A stretch of 64,000 nt of DNA, taken from NCBI RefSeq assembly GCF_028712425.1, contig NZ_JAQTQD010000007.1, positions 56,859-120,858 on the forward strand. The letters are read 5' to 3'. Position numbers and translations under genes: made by a program. Below, piece by piece: positions 55,900-64,000 of this stretch (positions within the stretch are counted from its first letter, which is position 1; each line of letters begins with the position of its first letter). The notes under the pieces are model-generated. The model did no database searches. It was given only the letters and a program-made list of their open reading frames with translations, and had not been told where the DNA came from. The DNA comes from Methanoregula sp. Lineage in GTDB: Archaea > Halobacteriota > Methanomicrobia > Methanomicrobiales > Methanospirillaceae.

Positions 55900-58494
55900 C
55901 TACTTCTTCGCAATCGTCACAATGACATCCCCAACCGTCAGCACATCCACTTTCGCGCCCTCTTCCATGTAGGAGAACTTGGGCGTGAACGCATCGGCAG
56001 GGATCTCAGTCTCGACACCATTGATCCTGATCGTCTTTGGCGGTTTCTCAAGTTCAGCCGGTGAGAGAGCCTTCACCGCGTCCATGAATGCCTGCGCATC
56101 CTTCCGGAATGTCTTGCCCACGACCGAGCGGTTGAACTCGATGTCGGTGATGGCACGGTCGAGCTTTGCCACATCGGTGCGCCAGTGGACATTGGCATTG
56201 ATGGTGCGGCCGGTGTCGCCCTCGTCATTGACCGAATGCGGGGCATAGATCGTGACCTTGCCAAGCGGGGCATTGAGAGCCATGTTGTTGTCGTGCTTGT
56301 ACTTCCGCACTTCTGCTACGACCTGTACGAGCGTGTTGCCTTCTTTTCTTGCTGCATCGTCATCGTACGTGAAGGAAACCCACGGCTGCTTGTGCACGCT
56401 CTGGCCCGGGTTGAGGTAGGAGTAGCACTCTTCGGCAAAGTAGGGGATGAACGGGGCGAGCATCCGGCAGAGGGAGTCGAACGCGGTGTGGAGGGCGAGG
56501 CAGGCGCCGGCCCGGGAGCCGTCCTGCTGGTAGAGGCGTCCCTTGACGAGCTCGATGTAATTGTCGGCCAGCACGTCCCACGCAAACTCGCGGATGGCCT
56601 TGAGCGCGACATCGAACTGGTACTCTTCCATCGCCTTACTGACTGCCTCGATGGTGTCCGAGAGCCGGACCAAGAGCCAGCGGTCGGCGAGTGCCGTAAC
56701 CTCGGTGTTCTTGTCAAAGCCGCCCTTTTCGAGCTGGATGAGCGCGAACTTCGTGATGTTCCACATCTTGGTCTGGAACCGGGACGCGGCGACCACATCG
56801 TTCCAGTTGAACATGATGTCGGAGCCGGTCGCGGCTCCCATCGCACCCCACTGGCGGAGAGCGTCGGCACCATACTTGACGAGAATCTCCTCCGGGACGA
56901 TGATATTGCCCCGGCTCTTTGACATCTTGAACCCGTCCTCGCCCAGCACCATGCCGTTCACCAGGATCTGGTCCCAGGGCTTGCTTCCCGTGATTGCAAC
57001 GGAGCGCAGGATCGTGTAAAACGCCCACGTGCGGATGATGTCGTGCCCCTGCGGGCGGATCTGGGCCGGGAAGTATGGCGGGTTTCCATTTCCGTCCCAG
57101 CCGGTGACGTTTAAGACCGAGATGGATGAGTCCATCCATGTGTCAAGGACGTCGACCTCTCCTTCAAATTCCGTGCTGCCGCACTTCCTGCACGGGTGCT
57201 TCGGTTTTGTCAGCGTCGGGTCGCACGGGAGGTCCTTCTCGTCCGGCACGGCCATCTCGCCGCATTTCCTGCAGAACCAGACCGGGATCGGGGTGGCGAA
57301 GATCCGCTGCCGGGAGATGCACCAGTCCCATTCCATCTGGTCCACCCAGTTTTCCATCCGGCGAAGCATGTGCTCGGGGTACCAGGTTATCTGGTGGGCG
57401 GCCTTCTGGATCTCGTCGGGCTTGATCTTCACGAACCACTGGCGCTCGGAGAGGATCTCGATGGGTGTCTTGCAGCGCCAGCAGGTGCCCACGCGCTGGG
57501 CGAGTTTCTCCTGCCGGTGCAGGATGCCCTGTGCCTTCATGTCATCGAGGATTGCCTTCCTGCAGGCCGTGGTGTCGAGGCCCTGGTATTTCCCGGCAAT
57601 CGCGGTCATCTTGCCCTGGCGGTCGATCGCTTTTCTCAGGTCAAGGTTGTGCTGCTTCCACCAGTGGACATCCTGCTTGTCACCGAAGGTACAGATCATA
57701 ACAGCGCCGGAGCCGAACGCGGGATCGACTGCCTCGTCCTGCACGACCGGGACATCGTGGCCGAAGAGCGGGACCTTCATGGTCCGGCCTTTCAGCTTGT
57801 GGTACCGGTCGTCACCCGGGTGGACGGCAACGGCAACGCAGGCGGCGAGGAGCTCAGGCCGGGTGGTCGCGATCTCTACGCCATCGAAATCGAAGTAGTT
57901 AAGCTGGGTCTCCCGGTCATCGTAGGAGACTTCGGCAAACGCAATCGCGGTCTCGCACCGGGTGCAGTAGTTCACCGGGTGCTCGCTCTGGTAGATGTAG
58001 CCCGAAGCCAGCATGCGCAAAAAAGAGAGCTGCGTCTTGCTGTAGTACTTCGGTGTCATCGTGATGTACTCATTGGACCAGTCCGTGGAGAAGGCCATCT
58101 TACGCAGAGTGATGCGCATGGCCGCGATGTTCTTCTCGGTCAGTTCGCGGCACATCTTCCGGAACTCTTCGCGGGAGACATCGTTCTTGGTGATATTGTG
58201 AAGCTCTTCGACCTTCACTTCCGTGGGCAGGCCGTGGCAGTCCCAGCCCTGCGGGAACATCACGTTGAAGCCTTTCATGCGCTTGTAGCGGGCAAAGAAG
58301 TCGATATAACACCAGTTCAGCGCATTGCCGATATGGAAGTTCCCGGTCGGGTAGGGCGGAGGGGTATCGATGACGAACTGCGGTTTCTTCGAGTTCGGAT
58401 CAAAAAAGTTGTCTTCGTCCCGCCAGGTATTTCTCCAGCGCTCCTCTACTTCGGAAAAATCATAGTTTTTTGGTAGTTGATCAGATGACACCAT
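55900..58494 (-). CDS. valS: Valyl-tRNA synthetase
   Basis: An 864-residue archaeal-type class I synthetase. [20 protein letters not shown] is the HIGH region; [15 protein letters not shown] the KMSKS loop. The editing domain contains [34 protein letters not shown] and [10 protein letters not shown] favour Val over Ile. The start [20 protein letters not shown] (ATG 58492-58494) is preferred; the frame is open upstream without reason. The last 20 codons also occur as a separate copy at 53873. Confidence 0.93.
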   Translation of the reverse strand: MVSSDQLPKNYDFSEVEERWRNTWRDEDNFFDPNSKKPQFVIDTPPPYPTGNFHIGNALNWCYIDFFARYKRMKGFNVMFPQGWDCHGLPTEVKVEELHNITKNDVSREEFRKMCRELTEKNIAAMRITLRKMAFSTDWSNEYITMTPKYYSKTQLSFLRMLASGYIYQSEHPVNYCTRCETAIAFAEVSYDDRETQLNYFDFDGVEIATTRPELLAACVAVAVHPGDDRYHKLKGRTMKVPLFGHDVPVVQDEAVDPAFGSGAVMICTFGDKQDVHWWKQHNLDLRKAIDRQGKMTAIAGKYQGLDTTACRKAILDDMKAQGILHRQEKLAQRVGTCWRCKTPIEILSERQWFVKIKPDEIQKAAHQITWYPEHMLRRMENWVDQMEWDWCISRQRIFATPIPVWFCRKCGEMAVPDEKDLPCDPTLTKPKHPCRKCGSTEFEGEVDVLDTWMDSSISVLNVTGWDGNGNPPYFPAQIRPQGHDIIRTWAFYTILRSVAITGSKPWDQILVNGMVLGEDGFKMSKSRGNIIVPEEILVKYGADALRQWGAMGAATGSDIMFNWNDVVAASRFQTKMWNITKFALIQLEKGGFDKNTEVTALADRWLLVRLSDTIEAVSKAMEEYQFDVALKAIREFAWDVLADNYIELVKGRLYQQDGSRAGACLALHTAFDSLCRMLAPFIPYFAEECYSYLNPGQSVHKQPWVSFTYDDDAARKEGNTLVQVVAEVRKYKHDNNMALNAPLGKVTIYAPHSVNDEGDTGRTINANVHWRTDVAKLDRAITDIEFNRSVVGKTFRKDAQAFMDAVKALSPAELEKPPKTIRINGVETEIPADAFTPKFSYMEEGAKVDVLTVGDVIVTIAKK

Positions 58495-58583
58495 TTGAGG
58501 TGAAGGTTGATCGTTGAAAGAAATATACTGATCGCATTTTTGTGAATTTCTGCACCCCTGTTGCACAATAAAACTCTTTGTGT

Positions 58584-59807
58584 ATGAAGACAAATGACTG
58601 GTTAATGCAGCGACAACGGGGCCTTGGCTATGCGGCAGCACTGGTCGGGGCTGCCACGCTTCTCGGACCGTACCTGGAACCGGCATGGCTGATGGCGCTT
58701 GTCGTCATCCTCTTCTCGCTTATCCTCTGGCGGTTTTTTGCCACAAAATACCTGACCTACACGATGTGTGCCCTTGCCGCGCTCTACGGGGTTGGGCTCC
58801 TCCCGTTCTTCGTCTTTGCCACAACGCTTGCCATGATCGTTCTGGGCGAGCTGGTCTTCCAGCGCAGCGCTGACGACCTGAACACCTACCTGTATTACAT
58901 CATCTCAACCGCATGGGCCGGCGTGCTCGTCATGGTGTATCTCAAAGAGTCCGCAATCCTGACTATCATCTTCGGGATCATCGCCGCCGTTCTTCTCAAG
59001 GTCATCCTCCTGAAGTACGAGGACTCGCTGGTCATTGAAGGGGTGGGCACCGCCATGACCATGCTCCTGATCCAGGAGCTCAACTACCAGGCCGACCTCC
59101 AGATCGTGGTGATGGCGGTCATCGCCGCGTTCACGTTTGCCTATTTTGCCTACCGGTCGAAGACCGCGGACCTCTCGGGCCTCTTCTCCATCGCGCTTGT
59201 CGGCATCATCCTCCTTGTCTTCACCACGCCCCGCTGGCTCATCATCATGATTGTGTTCTTCATCCTGGGCTCGATTGCAACGAAGTACAAGTTCGAGTAC
59301 AAGAAGCGGATCGGCGTTGAGCAGGGCCACAGCGGTGCACGGGGCTATAAGAATGTCTTTGCAAACGGGATGGCGGCAACTGCTGCGGCAGTCCTGTTCG
59401 GCGTCTTCCAGGAGCCCCTTTTTATTGTCCTGTACGTGGGTTGCGTGGCAACGGCAGCTGCCGATACGCTGGCAAGTGAGATCGGCATGACCGGCGGCAC
59501 TCCCCGCATGATCACAACGCTGAAATTCGTTCCTGTCGGGACAAATGGCGGTGTCACGCTCGTGGGCGAGCTGGTTGCACTGGCCGGGGGTATCGTTGTT
59601 GCAGTTGTTGCGTTCCTCCTTGGGATTATCACGCTCCCGATGCTGGTTGCCTGTTCACTGGCCGCCTTCATCGGAACAAACGTGGACAGCCTGGTCGGGG
59701 CAACGCTCGAGAACAAGGGATTTTTAGGCAATGCGGGAACGAACTTTGCTGCCACCATCAGCGGCGGGATTGTTGCTGTCGCGCTGTATCTCGTAATTCC
59801 TTTGTAA
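58584..59807 (+). CDS. DUF92-family membrane protein
   Basis: A 407-residue protein with about 10-11 membrane helices. The DUF92 signature [20 protein letters not shown] is present, with [12 protein letters not shown] before it. Related plant and cyanobacterial proteins phosphorylate phytyl phosphate; the archaeal substrate (an isoprenoid, possibly for lipids) is an inference. ATG at 58584 preferred. Confidence 0.85.
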   Translation: MKTNDWLMQRQRGLGYAAALVGAATLLGPYLEPAWLMALVVILFSLILWRFFATKYLTYTMCALAALYGVGLLPFFVFATTLAMIVLGELVFQRSADDLNTYLYYIISTAWAGVLVMVYLKESAILTIIFGIIAAVLLKVILLKYEDSLVIEGVGTAMTMLLIQELNYQADLQIVVMAVIAAFTFAYFAYRSKTADLSGLFSIALVGIILLVFTTPRWLIIMIVFFILGSIATKYKFEYKKRIGVEQGHSGARGYKNVFANGMAATAAAVLFGVFQEPLFIVLYVGCVATAAADTLASEIGMTGGTPRMITTLKFVPVGTNGGVTLVGELVALAGGIVVAVVAFLLGIITLPMLVACSLAAFIGTNVDSLVGATLENKGFLGNAGTNFAATISGGIVAVALYLVIPL

Positions 59808-59850
59808 AAAAAGACGATTTGTTTGTATTATTAGCTCTGTTCAGTCCAGG

Positions 59851-60693
59851 CTAATACTTGTACCAGCGTCCCTTGCTGTCATACTCGCCGGTCACCTGTT
59901 GGATCATGACAGTGCTGCCGGCAGCAAGCTTGCGGAAGAAACATGCCTTATAACTCATGAGCAGCGGGATGAGGATGAGCCCGGCAAGGAAGATGACCCC
60001 TGCCGTCACCCAGGTTCCGTCGCTCCCGATCATGGTGAGGAGCTGGTCGGGCGTGAATGTTCGGAGTTGTTCCTCGGTATAGTGGGTGAGGGGTTCGAGC
60101 TTGTCGAAGAGAAGGGCTTCCCAGACGATCATCAGCGAGAAGAGGATGGCTGCGCTGGCCAGTGCCGAGATGAGGACAAAGGAGATGACCTTACCGGTGT
60201 TCTGGCTTACGATATCGACACTTCTCTGGATCGATTCAAACACCTTCCGGTTCTCAAAGACCGCAGCCGTGTCGGAAAAGAGCGTCATGAGGATGCTCGG
60301 TATTGCAACCCCAAACGAGAGGAAGACCAGCAGGGCAGGGTCGGACGGGATCCCGATAAGGGTGAGCGTGAGCATGACGAGGATATAGACCAGCAGGATC
60401 ATGAAGAGCACCACGAGCAGAGGAAGCAGTACGCGGAAGAAGTACTGGCGCGCACCTCCTGTAAGCGTCCCCATGCTCCCCTCGTTCTGCCGGATCACTG
60501 CAAGCATCCCGGCAATGAAGAAGAGCACGATAAGGCCGGTGATCACCACGAACCTGCCGGCAAAGAACGCCCCGGACAGGATGAAGAGCAGCCAGATAAA
60601 GGCAGCGCACAGGCCCCCGACAACCCCCGGTATCCAGAGGACCGGCATCCGGAGAAGAAGTCCGCAGGCCTCCCTGAACTCCGCCACCGGCAT
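59851..60693 (-). CDS. Multi-pass membrane protein
   Basis: A 280-residue protein with about six to seven hydrophobic helices and a short soluble tail (GEYDSKGRWYKY). It resembles DUF4013-type methanogen membrane proteins. The start lies 2 bp after the PK-C-like gene on the same strand, so they form an operon. Function unknown. Confidence 0.72.
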   Translation of the reverse strand: MPVAEFREACGLLLRMPVLWIPGVVGGLCAAFIWLLFILSGAFFAGRFVVITGLIVLFFIAGMLAVIRQNEGSMGTLTGGARQYFFRVLLPLLVVLFMILLVYILVMLTLTLIGIPSDPALLVFLSFGVAIPSILMTLFSDTAAVFENRKVFESIQRSVDIVSQNTGKVISFVLISALASAAILFSLMIVWEALLFDKLEPLTHYTEEQLRTFTPDQLLTMIGSDGTWVTAGVIFLAGLILIPLLMSYKACFFRKLAAGSTVMIQQVTGEYDSKGRWYKY

Positions 60694-60695
60694 GG

Positions 60696-61286
60696 TTACC
60701 GGACCCTCGGCATGGCAACGATCTCCCGCACCTGGAGATCAAAGAAGTTTGCGGTGTGCGCCGGGCGGATGACGCAGACCGTGTCGGCACCGCTTGCAGT
60801 CCCGCCAACAGCGATCACTTCGTCAGAGATACCAATTGTTCCCTGGTCGGCAGCGATGAGCACACATTCCACGGCAACCTTGAGGCCGATAGCCACTGTC
60901 CGGCGGAGCGCTTCGGCAATCGCCTCGGTCCGGGACCCGCCGCCCACTTTCGGCGACCGTGAGAGTGCCCGTTCAAGACCGGAGAGGGCATGGGTTCCGG
61001 TTACGATTTTTACACCCTCTTTCTGCAACTGCGCGGCAATATCCTTTGAGAACTCCCACTCGCCGGGTTTGGTGAATCCGATAACGTGCGTGACGACCAC
61101 CAGCTGGATCCCTGATCCTTTCAGGATACCGGAGAAGACCTGCGCAGTCTTTCCGGAGGTGCTGGCGACAACGACGGTTTTTATCCCGAGTTCCTTTGCC
61201 CGTTCAAGGGAAAACCGGGCAGCGTCTTCCGTATTTGCCGGGCCCGGCGAATCAAAATAGTAACTTCTCTTCTGGACAAACGACAT
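60696..61286 (-). CDS. Pyruvate-kinase-C-terminal-like protein
   Basis: A 196-residue protein of the COG1751/PK-C type. ANTEDAARFSLERAKELGIK and VVASTSGKTAQVFSGILKG, then THVIGFTKPGEWEF, match that stand-alone family. It has no kinase domain. Role unknown; perhaps nucleotide or metabolite sensing. Confidence 0.82.
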   Translation of the reverse strand: MSFVQKRSYYFDSPGPANTEDAARFSLERAKELGIKTVVVASTSGKTAQVFSGILKGSGIQLVVVTHVIGFTKPGEWEFSKDIAAQLQKEGVKIVTGTHALSGLERALSRSPKVGGGSRTEAIAEALRRTVAIGLKVAVECVLIAADQGTIGISDEVIAVGGTASGADTVCVIRPAHTANFFDLQVREIVAMPRVR

Positions 61287-61377
61287 AAGTACCTTTTAAT
61301 AAGCCACAGGGAAAAACTTTGTCAGATTCCGTCCGGAACCTCCGGATCCGTAATTCTGCTATTTACGAGGACAGACC

Positions 61378-62547
61378 ATGCTCACGCTTGCACTTGCCGG
61401 AAAACCGAACTGCGGGAAAACCACCTTTTTCAAGGCCGCCACCATGGCAAACGCCGAGATCGCGAACTATCCGTTCACCACCATCAACCCGAACTTTGGG
61501 GTCGCCTATGTGCGGACGAAGTGTGCCTGCACCGAGCTCAAGGTAAAGTGCAGCCACTGTGTCGACGGCGTCCGGTTCGTTCCCGTGAACCTGATCGATG
61601 TGGCGGGCCTCGTTCCCGATGCGCACAAGGGTAAAGGCCTCGGAAACCAGTTCCTCGACAACCTCCGGCAGGCTGATGCGATCCTGCATATCATCGATGC
61701 AAGCGGAGGGACCGACAGCGAGGGGAACCCGGTAGGGGTGGGCAACCACGACCCGGCTGAGGACGTGAAGTTCCTTGGTTTCGAGATGACCATGTGGGTC
61801 CACGGGATCCTTGCCAAGCACTGGTCCCATATCAGCCGCCAGTCGCAGGGGAAGGGAAACGCCCTTGAGCAGGGCATTGCCGAGACCTTCACCGGTCTTG
61901 GCATCACGTATGAGGATGTGCGCGACATCGAACTGAACCTGAAAATCGATCTTGTCCACGCGACTGTTGACGACCTCATCCCGTTCTGCGCGGAGGTCGT
62001 GAAGATCTCAAAGCCGATGCTCGTTGTCGGAAACAAGTTTGACGAGGCCCCCGAGGCGCTCCGGGCAAAACTTGCAGAGGCAAAGGTGGCCTTTGTGAGT
62101 GCGGCATCCGAGCTTGCGCTGCGTAATGCGGTGGCCGCAAATGTGATCAAGTACCTGCCGGGCGATGAGACGTTTGCGGTTGCAAACGAAGCGACCCTCT
62201 CTCCCGCCCAGAAAGCAGGCCTTACAAAGATCGCAGAAGTGATGAAACAGTGCAAGGGTACGGGCGTCCAGCAGGCGATCAACCGGGCCGTCTTCGAACT
62301 GCTGGACATGATTGTCGTATACCCTGTGGAAGACGAGAACCACTACTGCAACAAGCAGGGAGACGTGCTGCCCGATGCCTTCCTGATGAAGAAGGGCTCG
62401 ACCCCCCACGATCTCGCATTCCAGGTGCACACGGATATCGGCAAGGGGTTCCTCTATGCTGTCGATGCAAAGACCAAGATGCGCATCAAGGAGAACCACG
62501 AGCTGAAGAACGGGGATGTTATCAAGATCGTGAGTGCCGCAAAGTAA
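61378..62547 (+). CDS. ychF: YchF/OLA1-type GTP/ATP-binding protein
   Basis: A 389-residue TRAFAC P-loop protein. GKPNCGKTTFFKAATMANA is the P-loop; DVAGLVPDAHKGKGLGNQFL is G3; NKFD is G4. An insert CACTELKVKCSHC is typical of archaeal members. A C-terminal TGS domain (LKNGDVIKIVSAAK) ends it. It binds ribosomes and prefers ATP in many species. Confidence 0.95.
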   Translation: MLTLALAGKPNCGKTTFFKAATMANAEIANYPFTTINPNFGVAYVRTKCACTELKVKCSHCVDGVRFVPVNLIDVAGLVPDAHKGKGLGNQFLDNLRQADAILHIIDASGGTDSEGNPVGVGNHDPAEDVKFLGFEMTMWVHGILAKHWSHISRQSQGKGNALEQGIAETFTGLGITYEDVRDIELNLKIDLVHATVDDLIPFCAEVVKISKPMLVVGNKFDEAPEALRAKLAEAKVAFVSAASELALRNAVAANVIKYLPGDETFAVANEATLSPAQKAGLTKIAEVMKQCKGTGVQQAINRAVFELLDMIVVYPVEDENHYCNKQGDVLPDAFLMKKGSTPHDLAFQVHTDIGKGFLYAVDAKTKMRIKENHELKNGDVIKIVSAAK

Positions 62548-62582
62548 CTCCAAGTGCGGCGGGTTCCGGGGACAGTATGACG

Positions 62583-62686
62583 ATTGTCATACAATTGTCA
62601 GACAATCTGGCCGCACTTTCCAAAAATCCCCGTGTTTTGCTGGTTTTTTTGCGCAAAAACGACTCTTTTCCCATAATGTTTAAATA
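62583..62686 (+). promoter_or_regulatory. Promoter region with 11-bp direct repeat
   Basis: ATTGTCATACA (62583-62593) and ATTGTCAGACA (62594-62604) are adjacent direct repeats; the second lies in the palindrome ATTGTCAGACAAT. The TATA box TTTAAATA (62679-62686) follows. A transcript would start near 62709, downstream of a GTG at 62695, which supports the later start chosen below. Confidence 0.5.
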
Positions 62687-62727
62687 GGGATGATGTGAAC
62701 AGTCCATTTACCGCGAGAAGGAAGGAG

Positions 62728-63057
62728 GTGGAGAAGATAGGAGGAGAGATATTCCAGGCCCAGGTGATCAGGAACTTCTTTGACTGTATCACCGGCACTG
62801 ACCGGAACCTGACCCGGATCTACATGTGTGTCATGAGCCTTGCAAAACTCCGCATGGAGTCTCCCGAGAAGATGGCCTCCCTGGTCGACCAGCTTAAAAA
62901 GAGCAAGATCCAAAAGGAGCTCTCGGTCGATATCCTGGATTACATCTGCGATGCAGCAAACCAGCTCGAACTCGACAAGGTCCAGACCGCGTTCGGTGTC
63001 AGGGACATCAAGGCGGTTGCACAGGACTTCACCGGCATCAGCATGGACAGCCTGTAA
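62728..63057 (+). CDS. Conserved hypothetical protein, 109 residues
   Basis: A helical protein with the segment IRNFFDCITGTDRNLTRIYM and a C-terminal GVRDIKAVAQDFTGISMDSL. The GTG at 62728 follows AAGGAAGGAG and lies downstream of the predicted transcript start; a GTG at 62695 would sit just 9 bp after the TATA box, too close for a leadered message. Function unknown. Confidence 0.6.
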   Translation: MEKIGGEIFQAQVIRNFFDCITGTDRNLTRIYMCVMSLAKLRMESPEKMASLVDQLKKSKIQKELSVDILDYICDAANQLELDKVQTAFGVRDIKAVAQDFTGISMDSL

Positions 63058-63225
63058 GCAGGCACCAATACTGTTTTTTGGTAATTACTCAGTACAAAGC
63101 CACCCTTTGAGCTTGACCGCATAGCAGGGGAAGTAGGTTCGATGTGGCATACAATATCGCTACTATTTTTTGCTTGCATACGGCCAGGATCCGCGGTCCG
63201 AATGGTCGTCAGACTGTGAGGATGA

Positions 63226-63246
63226 GAAGAATCTGAAGGATTCTTC
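63226..63246. repeat. GAAGAATC hairpin
   Basis: GAAGAATC (63226-63233) pairs with GATTCTTC (63239-63246). It resembles the GAAGAANN stems at 20818, 53056 and 53588 and has a TGAAG loop. Confidence 0.6.
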
Positions 63247-63362
63247 GCGGGGCGAGGGTCGGCAGACCCCGGGCGCCCGTGGCCCCACCCCATTCTAACA
63301 CGATCCCACACAGGTTTTCTCCAGAGCCCCAAAGTTCTCTTTGATTCCGGCTCCTCCATCAA

Positions 63363-63585
63363 TTTGTACCCACGCGACCCCCACACCCCTCAAAGTCTTA
63401 TTAACAATAACTCGACGAAGTGAAAACAACCGGTTTTCCCAAAAATCCGGAAGAGGTAAAGGGGGGTCGCATGGGTACAAATGTTTTTTCCCGCCTCATC
63501 GCTTAAAACAAAGCCAGAAAATTATGCCGTGAAATCTCAGGATCATACGGGATCCGGCCCGGCATTTTGTACCCATGCGACCCCC
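63363..63585. repeat. Three copies of a 20-bp repeat in alternating orientation
   Basis: TTTGTACCCACGCGACCCCC (63363-63382), its inverse GGGGGTCGCATGGGTACAAA (63462-63481), and TTTGTACCCATGCGACCCCC (63566-63585). Only one base differs between the first and third. They sit in the gap between convergent genes at 63057 and 63663. The alternation rules out a CRISPR array. Confidence 0.85.
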
Positions 63586-63662
63586 TCGCCGGAGAGTTTG
63601 GCGCATATGACCAATCGTGCCGGAGTTCCCTGTCTTATCCCCCGCCCGGAGAAAAAAGAGGA

Positions 63663-64000
63663 TTACTCATTCCGGAACAGATTTGGATTCATCCTCCGGT
63701 TCCGCCGGCGCTTCAGGATGACAGCGCCCATGACAACAACGACAATCCCCGCAGCCGCCAGAATGAGGGCGGGCAGGGGGAGGGCCGGGGAGGTGCCTGT
63801 CAGGGGGGCCGGTACAGCGGAGGTCTCGGCGGGGGTACCCTGCCCAGTCGCTGAGGGCGATGCGGCTGCTGCACCGGTACCGGAAGCGGGTCTGACTGCG
63901 AGGAGAATGAACGTGCAGAGGCCGTCCGGGGACTCGGCCCGGAAGGTCAGGTACCCGGTCTCGTGGTCGTACCCGCTGAAGGCGGTGGAGAGGAGTCCTG
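63663..64000 (-). CDS. Surface protein C-terminus (5' end outside window)
   Basis: About 112 codons of a longer protein. It shows a beta domain (GYDHETGYLTFRAESPDGLC), a Thr/Pro/Ala-rich linker, then one membrane helix (LILAAAGIVVVVMGAVI) and KRRRNRR. This is the usual C-terminal anchor of Methanomicrobiales surface proteins. The start lies beyond the right edge. Confidence 0.75.
   Translation of the reverse strand, partial: GLLSTAFSGYDHETGYLTFRAESPDGLCTFILLAVRPASGTGAAAASPSATGQGTPAETSAVPAPLTGTSPALPLPALILAAAGIVVVVMGAVILKRRRNRRMNPNLFRNE

Noticed and set aside
55900..58686. 928-residue form of valS and possible assignment as ileS
   Set aside because: The 64 extra N-terminal residues are unlike any family member and the ATG at 58494 fits; motifs [10 protein letters not shown] and [11 protein letters not shown] favour the valine enzyme.
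63363..63585. Possible CRISPR array
   Set aside because: Only three repeats, of which the middle one is inverted, and unequal non-spacer-like gaps; no cas genes nearby.

Overview
The window is chromosomal DNA from a methanogenic archaeon, most likely a Methanomicrobiales relative (Methanoregula-like; inference). Support comes from the methanofuran gene mfnB, archaeal valS, metG and YchF types, a DUF92 gene, a RIB7-type riboflavin reductase, PEGA-type surface proteins and archaeal promoters. No 16S or mcr gene is present, so the placement stays at order level.

Main discovery (1998-8203): a 6.2-kb integrated element has cut a DUF362 ferredoxin-type gene in two. The N-terminal 87 codons lie at the right end and the C-terminal 281 codons at the left end. 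Both ends carry the 7-bp core CCCAGGT. Joining the ends at this core restores a 368-residue DUF362 frame. In the predicted excised circle, the same join fuses a promoter, a strong Shine-Dalgarno and a TTG-started 20-codon segment from the left end, in frame, to the tyrosine integrase at the right end. Host gene and integrase thus appear to be split by the same recombination, as in SSV-type archaeal integrases, but inside a protein gene. The element also carries a methyltransferase/endonuclease pair, a YaaA/DUF6884-like protein, three small unknown proteins and five evenly spaced 16-bp palindromes (6559-6722).

Region by region: 1-0.8 kb gdhA (partial). 8.6-10.7 kb ferritin, TPR and an unknown protein. 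10.9-13.5 kb copA plus a 47-residue YHS protein. 13.6-15.6 kb small proteins and two tandem cupins. 15.7-17.7 kb hcp with a divergent HxlR-type regulator. 17.9-24.5 kb a defence-like island: an AT-rich BsuBI/PstI-type restriction-modification pair facing a RecQ-PRTase/DprA operon. 25.8-28.0 kb RsgA and an MNT/HEPN toxin-antitoxin pair. 28-36 kb transporters, riboflavin gene, histidine kinase/response regulator, Kef-type antiporter. 36.2 kb tRNA-Phe. 36.3-41.8 kb DHH protein, metG and exported proteins. 42-44.5 kb a repeat-rich surface protein broken by an in-frame TAA. 45-47.4 kb msrA, sixA, PEGA protein. 47.5-51 kb guaB, mfnB, a HisA-like protein and tmk. 51.5-55.8 kb a Fic protein, a repeat-rich non-coding stretch and a 2-kb segment bounded by a duplicated valS 3' end. 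55.9-64 kb valS, DUF92, membrane protein, PK-C-like protein, ychF and a partial surface protein.

A second general signal is a family of structured repeats in non-coding DNA (20.8-21.1, 30.4-30.6, 53.0-53.7, 63.2 kb). Some copies show compensatory changes in paired stems with a conserved ATCA loop. They sit between gene ends and next to accessory modules, like REP elements.
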